Origin: Pseudomonas kuykendallii
GTDB lineage: Bacteria; Pseudomonadota; Gammaproteobacteria; Pseudomonadales; Pseudomonadaceae
DNA: 64,000 bases
Assembly (NCBI RefSeq): GCF_900106975.1
Contig: NZ_FNNU01000003.1
Span: 186,001 to 250,000, forward strand
Reading direction: 5' to 3'
Below are positions 8,033 through 16,868 of this stretch, one piece after another. The translations under genes were made by a program, and so were the position numbers. Below the pieces are notes generated by a model. It saw nothing but the letters and a program-made list of their open reading frames with translations, did not search any database and had not been told where the DNA came from. The first letter of the stretch is position 1, and each line of letters begins with the position of its first letter.

Positions 8033-8947
8033 GTGGACAGGTTCCAGGAAATGAAGGTGCTGCTGGCGGTGACCGAGGCGGAGAGCTTCGCCGGTGGCGC
8101 CAGGCTGCTGGGCCTGTCGCCGCCCGGTGCGACCCGCGCCATCGCCGCCCTGGAGAAGCGCCTCGGCACCCTGCTGCTGGCCCGCAACACCCGCAGCCTG
8201 CGCCTGACCGAGGCGGGCCGGCGCTATGTGGAAGACTGCCGGCGCATTCTCCTGGAGCTCGAGGAAGCCGAGGAGCTGGCGTCCGGCAGCAGCCTGCGCA
8301 TCCGTGGAAACCTGACGGTCACAGCACCGGTGATGTTCGGCGAACTGTTCCTGATTCCGCTGATCACCGAGTACCTCGCCACCCATGGCGAGGTGACGGT
8401 CAACGCGCTGCTGGTCGACCGGCTGGTGAACCTGGCCGACGAAGCGGTGGATGTCGCGATCCGCATCGGACAGCTTCCCGAAGGCAGCTTCCATGCCCTC
8501 AAGGTGGGCGAGATCCGCCCGGTGATCTGCGCCGCGCCGGCCTTTCTCGATCGCGTCGGGCGGCCCGCCCATCCGCGCGATCTGCAGGGCGCGCAGACGG
8601 TCATGTCCTCCGCCAGCACGCTGCTCACCGAGCTGCATTTCGACGGCCCCGAAGGCCCCTCGACGATGGCGCCGCACGCGCGCCTGGTGGTGAGCTCCAA
8701 CCAGGCGGCGATCAACGCGGCGCGCATGGGCTGGGGCTACACGCAGGTGCTGTCCTATCAGGTCGCGGACGCCGTCGCCAAGGGCGAGCTGGAGATCGTG
8801 CTGGCCGCCTTCGGCACGCCGCCGCTGCCGGTGCATGTGCTCTACCAGAGCGGCAAGCAGGTCTCCGCCCGGGTGCGCACCTTCGTCGATCACTGCCATG
8901 AGCGCCTGCTGCACGACGCGGCGTTGCAGCGTCTCGGCGCCCCCTGA
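8033..8947 (+). CDS. LysR family transcriptional regulator
   Basis: This LysR-type regulator has an N-terminal winged HTH ([27 protein letters not shown]) and a periplasmic-binding-like effector domain. I prefer the GTG at 8033, giving [15 protein letters not shown], since the HTH normally begins a few residues from the N-terminus. An ATG at 7952 in the same frame would add 27 residues. It follows the GST on the same strand and is only 3 nt from a second LysR gene with a related C-terminus (RVRTFVDHC versus RVRTFIDFA), suggesting an old tandem duplication. Target unknown, likely the nearby GST and fusion oxidoreductase genes. Confidence 0.88.
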   Translation: MDRFQEMKVLLAVTEAESFAGGARLLGLSPPGATRAIAALEKRLGTLLLARNTRSLRLTEAGRRYVEDCRRILLELEEAEELASGSSLRIRGNLTVTAPVMFGELFLIPLITEYLATHGEVTVNALLVDRLVNLADEAVDVAIRIGQLPEGSFHALKVGEIRPVICAAPAFLDRVGRPAHPRDLQGAQTVMSSASTLLTELHFDGPEGPSTMAPHARLVVSSNQAAINAARMGWGYTQVLSYQVADAVAKGELEIVLAAFGTPPLPVHVLYQSGKQVSARVRTFVDHCHERLLHDAALQRLGAP

Positions 8948-8950
8948 CGC

Positions 8951-9853
8951 ATGAGCCGCTACCGGCAGATGGAAGTCTTCGCCGCGGTCGCGCAGGCGGG
9001 CAGCCTCGCGGCGGCGGCGCGCGACCTGGCGCTGTCGCCGGCCACCGTGATGCGCACGCTGGCGGCGCTGGAGGCACGCCTGGGCACCGTCCTGCTCGTG
9101 CGCGGCCCTCGGGGCGTCCAGCTGAATGCGGTCGGCGAACGCTTCGCCGCGCAGTGCCGGCTCATCCTCGAGGAAACCGCCGCGGCCGAGCGCTCCGCCG
9201 CGGGCCTGCACAGCCACATCGCCGGGCCGCTGACGGTGGCCCTGCCGCTGCTGATGGCGCATCAGCTCTTCATGCCCTTGGCAGTGGCCTACCTCGAGGC
9301 CTTTCCCGACGTGCAACTGACGACCTGCGCGCGGGAACGCCCGCCCAAGCTGCTGGAGGAAGGCATCGACGTCGCGCTGGTGGTCGGCCCGTTGCCCGAC
9401 TCGTCCGGCTTCGCGGTGCCGATCGGCAGGGTCAGGCCGATGATGTGCGCCGCCCCGGCCTACCTGGCGCGCTGGGGACGCCCGGAAAACGCCGAAGACC
9501 TGCGGGCTCATCGCACCCTTCTCACCAGCGAAGCGGGCCACGGCGCCGAGTGGCGTCTGCACGACGGCGCCACCACCCGCACGGTGCGCAACGTGCCGGT
9601 GCTCACCTGCACCACCCAGCAGGCCGCCATCCGCGCGGCGGTTTCAGGGCTGGGGCTGATCCGCTGCCTGAGCTACGAGGCGCATCAGGAGCTGCAGGCG
9701 GGCCTGCTCGAACCGGTGCTGGAACGCTTCGTCGCGCCCGACCTGCCGGCGCAGCTGATCTACCGCGAAGGCCGCAAGGCCTGCGGGCGGGTACGCACCT
9801 TCATCGACTTCGCGGTTCCGCGCCTGCGCCTGCATCCGGCGCTGTGCGACTGA
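8951..9853 (+). CDS. LysR family transcriptional regulator (tandem paralogue)
   Basis: This 300-residue LysR-type regulator begins [17 protein letters not shown] and carries the [28 protein letters not shown]. The effector domain shares wording with its upstream neighbour ([13 protein letters not shown] versus [13 protein letters not shown]), so the two are diverged tandem copies sharing a transcript. The next gene is a GST 149 nt downstream on the same strand, a likely target. Effector not known. Confidence 0.92.
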   Translation: MSRYRQMEVFAAVAQAGSLAAAARDLALSPATVMRTLAALEARLGTVLLVRGPRGVQLNAVGERFAAQCRLILEETAAAERSAAGLHSHIAGPLTVALPLLMAHQLFMPLAVAYLEAFPDVQLTTCARERPPKLLEEGIDVALVVGPLPDSSGFAVPIGRVRPMMCAAPAYLARWGRPENAEDLRAHRTLLTSEAGHGAEWRLHDGATTRTVRNVPVLTCTTQQAAIRAAVSGLGLIRCLSYEAHQELQAGLLEPVLERFVAPDLPAQLIYREGRKACGRVRTFIDFAVPRLRLHPALCD

Positions 9854-10002
9854 GCGGGCACCGTCACTTTATTGCGGAAACTGAAATTATGGATTGCCCG
9901 GCGTGGCGATTCTGCTCCAGCGCGTCAGGGCGCAGCATGAACCCAACAGCGCAACGGCCAACCCGGCCGGCGCGATGCGGCCCACCGATGCGGAGTTCCG
10001 AC

Positions 10003-10632
10003 ATGCCACAGCACCCGATCAAACTGTACCGCCACCCCCTTTCCGGCCACGCCCACCGTGTCGAGCTGATGCTCTCGCTGCTGGAGCTGCCGACCGAACG
10101 GGTCTTCGTCGACCTCGCCAAGGGCGCCCACAAGCGGCCCGAATTCCTCGCCCTGAGTCCCTTCGGGCAGATTCCGGTGATCGACGACAACGGCACCGTC
10201 CTCAGCGACTCCAACGCCATCCTGGTCTACCTGGCGAAGACCTACGGCGAGGGTCGCTGGCTGTCCGAAGAGCCGGTCGCGGCGGCGCGGGTTCAGCACT
10301 GGTTGTCGGTGGCCGCCGGACAGGTAGCGTTCGGCCCGGCGGCGGCGCGCCTGATCACGGTGTTCGGGGCGGCGTTCAACGCCGAGGAAGTCATCAACCG
10401 CGCCCACGTGCTGTTCCGCGTGATGGAAACGGAGCTGGCGTCGACGCCGTTCCTCGCCGGCGCCGAGCCCTCCATCGCCGACGTCGCCAACTACAGCTAC
10501 ATCGCCCATGCCCCGGAGGGCAACGTGTCGCTGGAGGCCTACCCGAACCTGCGCGCCTGGCTGGCGAGGGTCGAGGCGCTGCCCGGGTTCGTACCGATGC
10601 AGCCGACCGCCGCCGGCCTGCTCGCCGGCTGA
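10003..10632 (+). CDS. Glutathione S-transferase
   Basis: This 209-residue GST begins [33 protein letters not shown] holds the cis-Pro and [16 protein letters not shown] the Ser/Asn glutathione contact. The C-terminal domain has [20 protein letters not shown]. The ATG at 10003 is chosen because the thioredoxin fold starts there; longer readings of the frame run into the LysR gene. It is followed 51 nt later by the flavin/ferredoxin fusion gene, and the pair looks like a short operon for redox or electrophile chemistry. Confidence 0.92.
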   Translation: MPQHPIKLYRHPLSGHAHRVELMLSLLELPTERVFVDLAKGAHKRPEFLALSPFGQIPVIDDNGTVLSDSNAILVYLAKTYGEGRWLSEEPVAAARVQHWLSVAAGQVAFGPAAARLITVFGAAFNAEEVINRAHVLFRVMETELASTPFLAGAEPSIADVANYSYIAHAPEGNVSLEAYPNLRAWLARVEALPGFVPMQPTAAGLLAG

Positions 10633-10683
10633 ACCCGACCACCAGCCGCGCGCGTCGCGACGACCCTTCGAGGAGTGACCGCC

Positions 10684-12747
10684 ATGGAAAACCACCGCAC
10701 CTCGCCCTGGCACGCCGGCGAACGCGCGCTGCAGCAGAAGATCGGCGTGGCCGAGCGCATGGAAGTCGCCGGGCAGAAGTTCATCCGCGACTACCTGCCT
10801 GACCAGCACCGCGACTTCTACCAGCAGTTGCCTTTCCTGGTGGTCGGCGCGGTGGATGGCGAGGGCCGACCCTGGGCGACGCTGCTCGAAGGCGCGGAAG
10901 GCTTCGTCACCTCCGCCGATCCGAAGCACCTGGCCCTGGCCATCGAGCCCGACCCGCAGGACCCGGCCAGTTCCGGCCTGCGGGTAGGCGATGCGGTCGG
11001 TCTGCTCGGCATCGAACTGCACAGCCGGCGGCGCAACCGCGTCAACGGCGTGATCACCCAGACCTCGGCGGGGCAGTTGGAGATCGCCGTGGAGCACGCG
11101 TTCGGCAATTGCCCGCAGTACATCCAGCAACGCACCTACCTGCGCTCCGCCGGCGATCCGGCGGCCGGCGATCCGGCCACCCGCGCGCCGGGCCAGGCGC
11201 TCGCCGCGCTGGACGCGGACGCCGCCGAGATGATCGCCAGCGCCGACACCTTCTTCGTCGCCAGCTACGTGACCCACGAAGACGGGAGACGCTCGGTGGA
11301 CGTCTCCCACCGCGGCGGCCGGCCGGGCTTCGTCAAGGTGGACGGCAATCGCCTGACCATCCCCGACTACGCCGGCAACCTGCACTTCAACACCCTCGGC
11401 AACCTGCAGAGCAACCCGCGCGCCGGGCTGCTGTTCGTCGACTTCGCCAGCGGCGACGTGCTGCAGATCAGCGGCCGCACCGAACTGATCCTGGAGAGCC
11501 CGCTGATCGTCGCCTTCGAGGGCGCCGAGCGCTTGTGGACCGTCGATGTGGAGCGCGTGGTGCGACGCCCGGCGGCGGTTTCGATCCGCTGGCACTTCGA
11601 GGGGTTCGCCCCCACCAGCCTGATGACCGGCACCTGGGCCCACGCCGAGCAGCGCCTGAAACAGCAGGAGCAGCGCAAGCACTGGCATCGCTGGCGCGTG
11701 ACGCGGATCGAGCAGGAAAGCCCGGACATCCGTTCGCTGTACATCGAGGCACAGGACGGCGTGGCGGTGCCCTTCCTGCCGGGCCAGCACATTCCGGTGC
11801 GCCTGACGCTCGACGGCGGGGAGGTGCTGGTCAGGACCTACAGCCTGTCCAGCGCGCCCTCCGACGGCCACCTGCGCATCAGCATCAAGGCCCAGGGCCC
11901 CGCCTCGCGCCACCTGCACGAGCGCCTTGGCGTCGGCGACCTGCTGGAAGTCCGCCATCCGCTGGGCAGCTTCACCCTGGACGCCGAGGACGCGCGGCCG
12001 GTGGTGCTGCTGGGGGCCGGCGTCGGCATCACGCCGCTGCTGTCCATGGCGCGCGAACTGGTGGAACGGATCGCCCGCCAGCAGCGCGACCAGCCGGTGT
12101 ACCTGTTCCAGGCCGGCAGGCGCCTGCAGGACCTGCCGTTCCAGGGCGAACTGCTGCACCTGCAACGGCGCGCGGCGGGTCGGCTGCACCTGCTGCGCGC
12201 CCTGAGCGATGCCGACGAAAACGCGCGGCTGGGCGTGGACTACGAGATACCGGGCCGGCTGGAGCTGGCGCACCTCCAGGCCAACCTGCCGCTGGACGAC
12301 TACGACTTCTACCTCTGCGGTCCGGCCCGCTTCACCCAGGACCTCTACGACGGCTTGCGCCGCCTGAACATTCCCGATGCGCGCCTCCACGCCGAGGCGT
12401 TCGGCCCCTCGACGCTACGCCGCCAGGGCGACCGGCAACGCGCCACGCCGGTCCAGCCGCCGCCCGCCAATGCGCCGGTGCCGGTGTATTTCTCCGCCTC
12501 GGGCAAGGAGGCACGCTGGACGCCGCAGAGCGGCAGCCTGCTGGAGCTGGCGGAAAGCCGCGGGCTGAACCCGGACTTCAGTTGCCGCGGTGGCTCCTGC
12601 GGCACCTGCCGGACGCGACGCCTCAGCGGCCAGGTGCACTACCCCAACCCGCCCGCGGAACTGCCGGACGACGACAGCGTGCTGATCTGCTGCGCCGTCC
12701 CCGCGCACAGCGAGGACGGCGTCCAGCCGCTGGTCCTGGATCTCTAG
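10684..12747 (+). CDS. Trifunctional fusion: FMN split-barrel, ferredoxin-NADP reductase and 2Fe-2S ferredoxin
   Basis: This 687-residue cytosolic protein has three modules. Residues about 30-330 are a pyridoxamine-phosphate-oxidase-like FMN split barrel (FLVVGAVDGEGRPWATLLEG; GNLHFNTLGNLQSNPRAGLLF). Residues about 340-580 are an FAD/NAD(P)H reductase (RTYSLSSAPSDGHLRISIK; LLGAGVGITPLLSMA; YLCGPARFTQDLY). Residues about 600-687 are a plant-type 2Fe-2S ferredoxin (CRGGSCGTCRT plus a late Cys). Electrons should flow from NAD(P)H through FAD and the cluster to an acceptor or the FMN barrel. GAGGAG precedes the ATG at 10684. It follows a GST gene. Physiological substrate unknown; a self-sufficient reductase for a xenobiotic or flavin is possible. 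Confidence 0.9.
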   Translation: MENHRTSPWHAGERALQQKIGVAERMEVAGQKFIRDYLPDQHRDFYQQLPFLVVGAVDGEGRPWATLLEGAEGFVTSADPKHLALAIEPDPQDPASSGLRVGDAVGLLGIELHSRRRNRVNGVITQTSAGQLEIAVEHAFGNCPQYIQQRTYLRSAGDPAAGDPATRAPGQALAALDADAAEMIASADTFFVASYVTHEDGRRSVDVSHRGGRPGFVKVDGNRLTIPDYAGNLHFNTLGNLQSNPRAGLLFVDFASGDVLQISGRTELILESPLIVAFEGAERLWTVDVERVVRRPAAVSIRWHFEGFAPTSLMTGTWAHAEQRLKQQEQRKHWHRWRVTRIEQESPDIRSLYIEAQDGVAVPFLPGQHIPVRLTLDGGEVLVRTYSLSSAPSDGHLRISIKAQGPASRHLHERLGVGDLLEVRHPLGSFTLDAEDARPVVLLGAGVGITPLLSMARELVERIARQQRDQPVYLFQAGRRLQDLPFQGELLHLQRRAAGRLHLLRALSDADENARLGVDYEIPGRLELAHLQANLPLDDYDFYLCGPARFTQDLYDGLRRLNIPDARLHAEAFGPSTLRRQGDRQRATPVQPPPANAPVPVYFSASGKEARWTPQSGSLLELAESRGLNPDFSCRGGSCGTCRTRRLSGQVHYPNPPAELPDDDSVLICCAVPAHSEDGVQPLVLDL

Positions 12748-12761
12748 AGAGGTATGCCGGC

Positions 12762-12953
12762 ATGACTGCCCGCCCCACTTCGAAAGGCGAACCGCCCCAT
12801 TACTGGCACGATGCGCGGGACGATCACGCCACCGGGCGTTCGCCGCTGGCCTGCGCGGCATCCGAGCGGGAGGCGAGCTACATGCTGCCGCAACTGCTGT
12901 GCTCGCCGGAGTGCGCGTCATTGCCGAGGTCGGCCGACAGGCCGGGCGAGTAG
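12762..12953 (+). CDS. Possible small ORF (63 aa), no family
   Basis: This short frame starts with an ATG 15 nt after the fusion gene and encodes MTARPTSKGEPPHYWHDA and so on, with two Cys near the C-terminus. Third positions are mostly G/C as in neighbouring genes, but there is no clear Shine-Dalgarno at good spacing and I recognise no domain. It may be real or chance. Confidence 0.3.
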   Translation: MTARPTSKGEPPHYWHDARDDHATGRSPLACAASEREASYMLPQLLCSPECASLPRSADRPGE

Positions 12954-12994
12954 CGGGGTTTCCTCTCCACGACCGGACGGCCGTCGTCGAGACG

Positions 12995-13894
12995 CTAGGC
13001 GTGCGTCGCTCGTTCGCGGGTTGCGACCCAGCAGACCAGCGAGCCCAGGGTCACCAGCAACGTCCCCTGCCAGAATTGCACGGTCAGCGCGGCGCTCAGC
13101 CAGGCCGAGGCGAAGGCGGAGGACAGCACCGGCGTGAAGTACGACGCCGTGGAGATCAGCGTCATGTTTCCGCGCAGGATTCCCAGGTTCCACAGCGCAT
13201 AACCGCTGGCGAGGGCCGAGCTGGCCGCCAGCAGGTGGAAGCCGGCATTCCAGGTGAACGGCGGGAGGCTTTCGCCGCTGAAGGCGTACTTGAACCAGAG
13301 CGCCACGGCCGTCATGGCGAAGAACAGCACCACGCCATTCTTGCCTTCGGCAAAGCGCCGGGTGACGTTGCAGTAAAACGCCCAGAGCAGCGCGCCGGTG
13401 GCCGCGAGCCCGTAGCTCAGCGGGTTAGAGGCGACATTGGCGGCGATGCCGCGCAGCGAGATGCCGTCGCCGCTGGCGATCCAGAGGATGCCGAACAACG
13501 CCATCGCCGAGCCCGGAAGGATAATCCAGCGCGCCCGCTGGCCGTTCATGACGATGGCCAGGAGCACCGTCAGGCAGGGCCACAGGTAATTGACCAGACC
13601 GACCTCGATGGCCTGGGTGCCGCTGTTGGCGAATCCCAGGGACAACGAAAAGCACAGCTCGTAGGCGACGAACAGCAGGCTGCCCCACACCAGGTAGCGA
13701 CGCGGGAACGAACGCAGCCGCGGTCGCCCGACGAACACCAGCAGCAGCGCCGCGCCGAGGGTGTAGAGCAGCGCCGCGCCGCCGATCGGGCCGAGGCTCT
13801 GCGCCACGCTGCGGATCAGGCCGGTGGAAGTGCTCCACAGCACCACGGCCATCAGCCCGCAGACCGTCGCGCCGCGCTCGCTGGTTATCGGCAT
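12995..13894 (-). CDS. yddG: YddG-type aromatic amino acid exporter (DMT/EamA superfamily)
   Basis: This protein of about 299 residues has ten predicted helices and strong resemblance to Escherichia coli YddG: GLMAVVLWSTSTGLIRSV, LGPIGGAALLYTLG and AIEVGLVNYLWPCLTVLLAI all align by eye. YddG exports aromatic amino acids and some amphipathic toxic compounds across the inner membrane. I start at the ATG 13894 (MPITSERGATVCG); a longer start would add about 31 basic, non-membrane residues. It stands alone, facing the GST/fusion operon. Confidence 0.9.
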   Translation of the reverse strand: MPITSERGATVCGLMAVVLWSTSTGLIRSVAQSLGPIGGAALLYTLGAALLLVFVGRPRLRSFPRRYLVWGSLLFVAYELCFSLSLGFANSGTQAIEVGLVNYLWPCLTVLLAIVMNGQRARWIILPGSAMALFGILWIASGDGISLRGIAANVASNPLSYGLAATGALLWAFYCNVTRRFAEGKNGVVLFFAMTAVALWFKYAFSGESLPPFTWNAGFHLLAASSALASGYALWNLGILRGNMTLISTASYFTPVLSSAFASAWLSAALTVQFWQGTLLVTLGSLVCWVATRERATHA

Positions 13895-14204
13895 AACGCC
13901 ACTCTCGATTCCGGAAAAAGCCGCGAGTCTATATGAAGCCTGCCGGCCGTACCGAGGGCGTTCGCGATGCGGCCTGGCGCTGTCCATCCTCTTCGGCGGC
14001 CTCGCGTCGCCACGTTCTTCACCTCCGTCGATCGCGCGCCGCGGCGGCGGCAGGCCCCGCCGCGCACGGCGTACAGTTTTTCCCTAGCTAGCGACTACAA
14101 AAAACATAATTTCGCGAATCCCCTGCGCTGAACAGAATGAGCCCACTCCCGCCGGCAGCGTCGCTGCGGCGCAACAGCCATGATCCAGACAGAGCAGGCA
14201 CGTG
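13895..14204. other. Divergent intergenic region between yddG and the FMO operon
   Basis: This 310-nt spacer contains an AT-rich patch at about 14075-14110 (CTAGCTAG palindrome, then aaaaaacataattt) that probably holds the promoter of the FMO operon, with CATAAT as a possible -10. A matching -35 is not obvious. No gene is supported here. Confidence 0.4.
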
Positions 14205-15551
14205 ATGACCGACCTGAACCAAAGCGCTTCCCCGAGCCCGCTCGGCAAGACCGTTGAGAAGATAGACACCCTCGTCGTCGGCGCCGGGCAGGCCGGCGTG
14301 GCGATGAGCGAGCACCTGGGCAAGCTCGGCATTGCGCACCTGGTGCTGGAGCGCAGCCGAATCGCCGAAGCCTGGCGCACCGATCGCTGGGATTCGCTGG
14401 TGGCCAACGGGCCGGTCTGGCATGACCGCTTCCCCGGCCTGGAATTCGACGACCTGCCGCCCGACGCCTTCGCCTCGAAGGAGCGCATCGCCGCCTACTT
14501 CGAAGACTATGCGAAGAAATTCAACGCGCCGATCCGCACCGGCGTGGAAGTGAAGCGGGTGGTCCGCAACGCCGACCGCGCCGGTTTCACCGTCGAAACC
14601 TCGGCCGGCGTGATCGAGGCCAATCGCGTGGTCGCCGCCACCGGGCCGTTCCAGAAGCCGGTGATCCCGGCCATCGCGCCGCAGGATGCGTCGATCAACC
14701 AGCTGCACTCCGCCGCCTACCGCAACCCGCAGCAATTGCCCGAAGGCGCGGTGCTGGTGGTCGGCGCCGGCTCTTCCGGCGTGCAGATCGCCGACGAGCT
14801 GCGCCGCGCCGGGCGCAAGGTCTACCTCTCGGTCGGCCCGCACGACCGTCCGCCACGCAGCTACCGCAACCGCGACTTCGTCTGGTGGCTGGGCGTGCTC
14901 GGCCTGTGGGACATGGAAGCCGCGCAGCCGGGCAAGGAGCACGTGACCATCGCCGTCAGCGGCGCCCGCGGCGGCGAGACCATCGACTTCCGCAACCTCG
15001 CCCACCAGGGCATCACCCTGGTCGGCCTGACCAAGTCGTTCAGCGATGGCGTGGCCAGCTTCCAGCCGGACCTGGTGGACAACATCGCCCGCGGCGACGA
15101 GAACTACCTGTCGCTGCTCGACGCCGCCGACGCCTACATCGCGCGCAACCAGCTCGACCTGCCGGAAGAGCCCGAAGCCCGCGCCAGCTACCCGGACCCG
15201 GCGTGCATGACCGACCCCATCCTCGAGCTGGACCTGGCCGCGGCCGGCGTCACCTCGATCATCTGGGCGACCGGCTATTCGGTGGACTTCAGCTGGCTGA
15301 AGGTCGACGCGTTCGACGCCAACGGCAAGCCGCGGCACCAGCGCGGCGTGTCCAGCGAGCCCGGCGTCTACTTCGTCGGCCTGCCGTGGCTGTCGCGGCG
15401 TGGTTCCACCTTCATCTGGGGTGTCTGGCACGACGCCAAGCACGTCGCCGACCACATCGCCACGCAGCACAAGTACCTCGACTACCGCGATGCCTCGCAA
15501 CGCCAGGCCGAGCCCGTCGTCGCCGCCGTCCAGAGCGCAGGAGCCCGTTGA
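14205..15551 (+). CDS. Flavin-containing monooxygenase (CzcO-like NAD(P)/FAD protein)
   Basis: This 448-residue flavoprotein has two Rossmann motifs: VVGAGQAGVAMSEHLG for FAD near residue 24 and VVGAGSSGVQIADELRRAG for NAD(P) near residue 185. WRTDRWDSLVANGP and IIWATGYSVDFSWL are typical of the class B FMO/CzcO group, which oxygenate soft nucleophiles (N, S) or ketones. The ATG at 14205 directly follows a GTG that could also start. Its stop overlaps the ATG of the next (Rid) gene by one base, and the third gene overlaps by four, so the three products are probably made in linked amounts. A primary N-oxygenation step of an amine is a reasonable guess. Confidence 0.9.
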   Translation: MTDLNQSASPSPLGKTVEKIDTLVVGAGQAGVAMSEHLGKLGIAHLVLERSRIAEAWRTDRWDSLVANGPVWHDRFPGLEFDDLPPDAFASKERIAAYFEDYAKKFNAPIRTGVEVKRVVRNADRAGFTVETSAGVIEANRVVAATGPFQKPVIPAIAPQDASINQLHSAAYRNPQQLPEGAVLVVGAGSSGVQIADELRRAGRKVYLSVGPHDRPPRSYRNRDFVWWLGVLGLWDMEAAQPGKEHVTIAVSGARGGETIDFRNLAHQGITLVGLTKSFSDGVASFQPDLVDNIARGDENYLSLLDAADAYIARNQLDLPEEPEARASYPDPACMTDPILELDLAAAGVTSIIWATGYSVDFSWLKVDAFDANGKPRHQRGVSSEPGVYFVGLPWLSRRGSTFIWGVWHDAKHVADHIATQHKYLDYRDASQRQAEPVVAAVQSAGAR

Positions 15552-15985
15552 TGCCTACCCATACCCGCATCCGCATGTTCAACACCAAGGACACCTACCC
15601 CAACCAGACCCTGGACAACGACCTCTGCCAGGCCGTCCGCGCCGGCAACACGGTCTACGTGCGCGGCCAGGTCGGCACCGACTTCGAGGGCAACCTGGTC
15701 GGCCTCGGCGACCCGCGCGCACAGACCGAGCAGGCGATGAAGAACCTCAAGCAGTTGCTCGAGGAAGCCGGCAGCGACCTCTCCCACATCGTCAAGACCA
15801 CCACCTACCTGACCGACCCGCGCTACCGCGAGCCGGTCTACCAGGAGGTCGGCAAGTGGCTCAAGGGGGTCTTCCCGATCTCCACCGGCCTGGTGGTCTC
15901 GGCCCTCGGCCAGCCGCAGTGGCTGATGGAAATCGACGTGATCGCGGTGATCCCGGACGACTGGCAGGCCGGGGTTCGCCCATGA
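15551..15985 (+). CDS. Rid (YjgF/YER057c/UK114) family protein lacking the RidA arginine
   Basis: This 144-residue Rid-fold protein has NTVYVRGQVGTDFEGNLVG and HIVKTTTYLTDPRYREPVY. Classical RidA deaminates reactive enamines/imines using an Arg in a VARLP-type motif. Here the matching segment reads VVSALGQPQ, so that Arg is absent, as in the Rid4-7 subgroups. It may therefore act on another intermediate or bind rather than deaminate. It overlaps FMO and DUF1028 genes on either side, so it probably handles a product of the FMO. Confidence 0.88.
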   Translation: MPTHTRIRMFNTKDTYPNQTLDNDLCQAVRAGNTVYVRGQVGTDFEGNLVGLGDPRAQTEQAMKNLKQLLEEAGSDLSHIVKTTTYLTDPRYREPVYQEVGKWLKGVFPISTGLVVSALGQPQWLMEIDVIAVIPDDWQAGVRP

Positions 15986-16656
15986 CCTTCTCCATCGTCG
16001 GCCGTTGTGCCGAAACCGGCATGCTCGGCATCGCCATCAGTTCGTCGAGCATCGCCGTCGGCGCCCGCTGCCCGTGGCTGCGCGCCGCCGTGGGCGCGGT
16101 GTCGACGCAGAACATCACCCTGCCCGCGCTCGGCCCGCAGATTCTCGATCTGCTGGAATCCGGCAGCAGCCCGGCGGCGGCGATGCGCCAGGCGCTGGAT
16201 AGCAACGGCTACGGCCAGTTCCGCCAGGTGACGGTGATCGACAGCCAGGGCGCCACGGCGCATTTCACCGGCAGCGAGGCGCTCGGGCTGAACCACGCCA
16301 GGGCCGGCGAGCAGTGCGTGGCGGCGGGCAACCTGCTGTCCTCGCCAAAGGTGATCGATGCGATGGTCGACGCCTTCGAGCAGGCCGACGGCGGCCTGCC
16401 GGATCGCCTGCTGGCGGCGATGCACGCTGCCATGGCCGCCGGCGGCGAAGCCGGGCCGGTGCATTCGGCGGCGCTGTCGGTGGTCGGCGACCTGATCTGG
16501 CCGGTGGTCGACCTGCGCGTCGACTGGGCCGACAACGACCCCATCGGTGAGCTGGATAAACTCTGGCGCGCCTACGAACCGCAATTGCACGACTACGTCA
16601 CCCGCGCCCTCGATCCGACCAAGGCGCCAAGCTACGGCGTGCCCGGCGACGAATGA
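15982..16656 (+). CDS. DUF1028 family protein
   Basis: This 224-residue protein opens with MTFSIVGRCAETGMLGIAIS and continues AVGAVSTQNITLPALGPQIL, the hallmark of DUF1028, an Ntn-hydrolase-like family of unknown activity. The start overlaps the stop of the Rid gene in an ATGA arrangement. DUF1028 genes often sit with Rid proteins and amidohydrolases, so an amide or imide hydrolysis in a nitrogen compound pathway is plausible but unproven. A block of inverted repeats follows the stop. Confidence 0.88.
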   Translation: MTFSIVGRCAETGMLGIAISSSSIAVGARCPWLRAAVGAVSTQNITLPALGPQILDLLESGSSPAAAMRQALDSNGYGQFRQVTVIDSQGATAHFTGSEALGLNHARAGEQCVAAGNLLSSPKVIDAMVDAFEQADGGLPDRLLAAMHAAMAAGGEAGPVHSAALSVVGDLIWPVVDLRVDWADNDPIGELDKLWRAYEPQLHDYVTRALDPTKAPSYGVPGDE

Positions 16657-16666
16657 GCCGGTGCGC

Positions 16667-16845
16667 GGCGCCGGTGTTTTTGCGATGCGCATGGCGCACC
16701 CTACGATGAAGCCTGCCTTGCGTAGGATGGGTTAGCCGCGCAGAGGCGTAAGCCATCGGCCAACCCCGATGGGTATCGCAGGCGCCGGTGTTTTTCGGTG
16801 CGCGCGGCGCACCCTACGGTTGGGGTAGGGTGCGCCGTGCGCACC
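16667..16845. repeat. Intergenic repeat block: duplicated ~38-nt unit plus 21-nt inverted repeat
   Basis: GGCGCCGGTGTTTTT followed by an inverted-repeat arm and GGCGCACCCTACG occurs twice (from about 16667 and about 16780). At 16797-16817 and 16825-16845, 21-nt arms (GGTGCGC...CACCCTAC and GTAGGGTGCGCCGTGCGC...) pair with one mismatch around a 7-nt loop. Between the copies is the pattern GTAGGATGGGTTAGCC...AAGCCATC. Related arms recur at four other junctions up to 27.2 kb. Confidence 0.85.
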
Positions 16846-16868
16846 ACTTCTTCCCCACCGAGGTCCCC

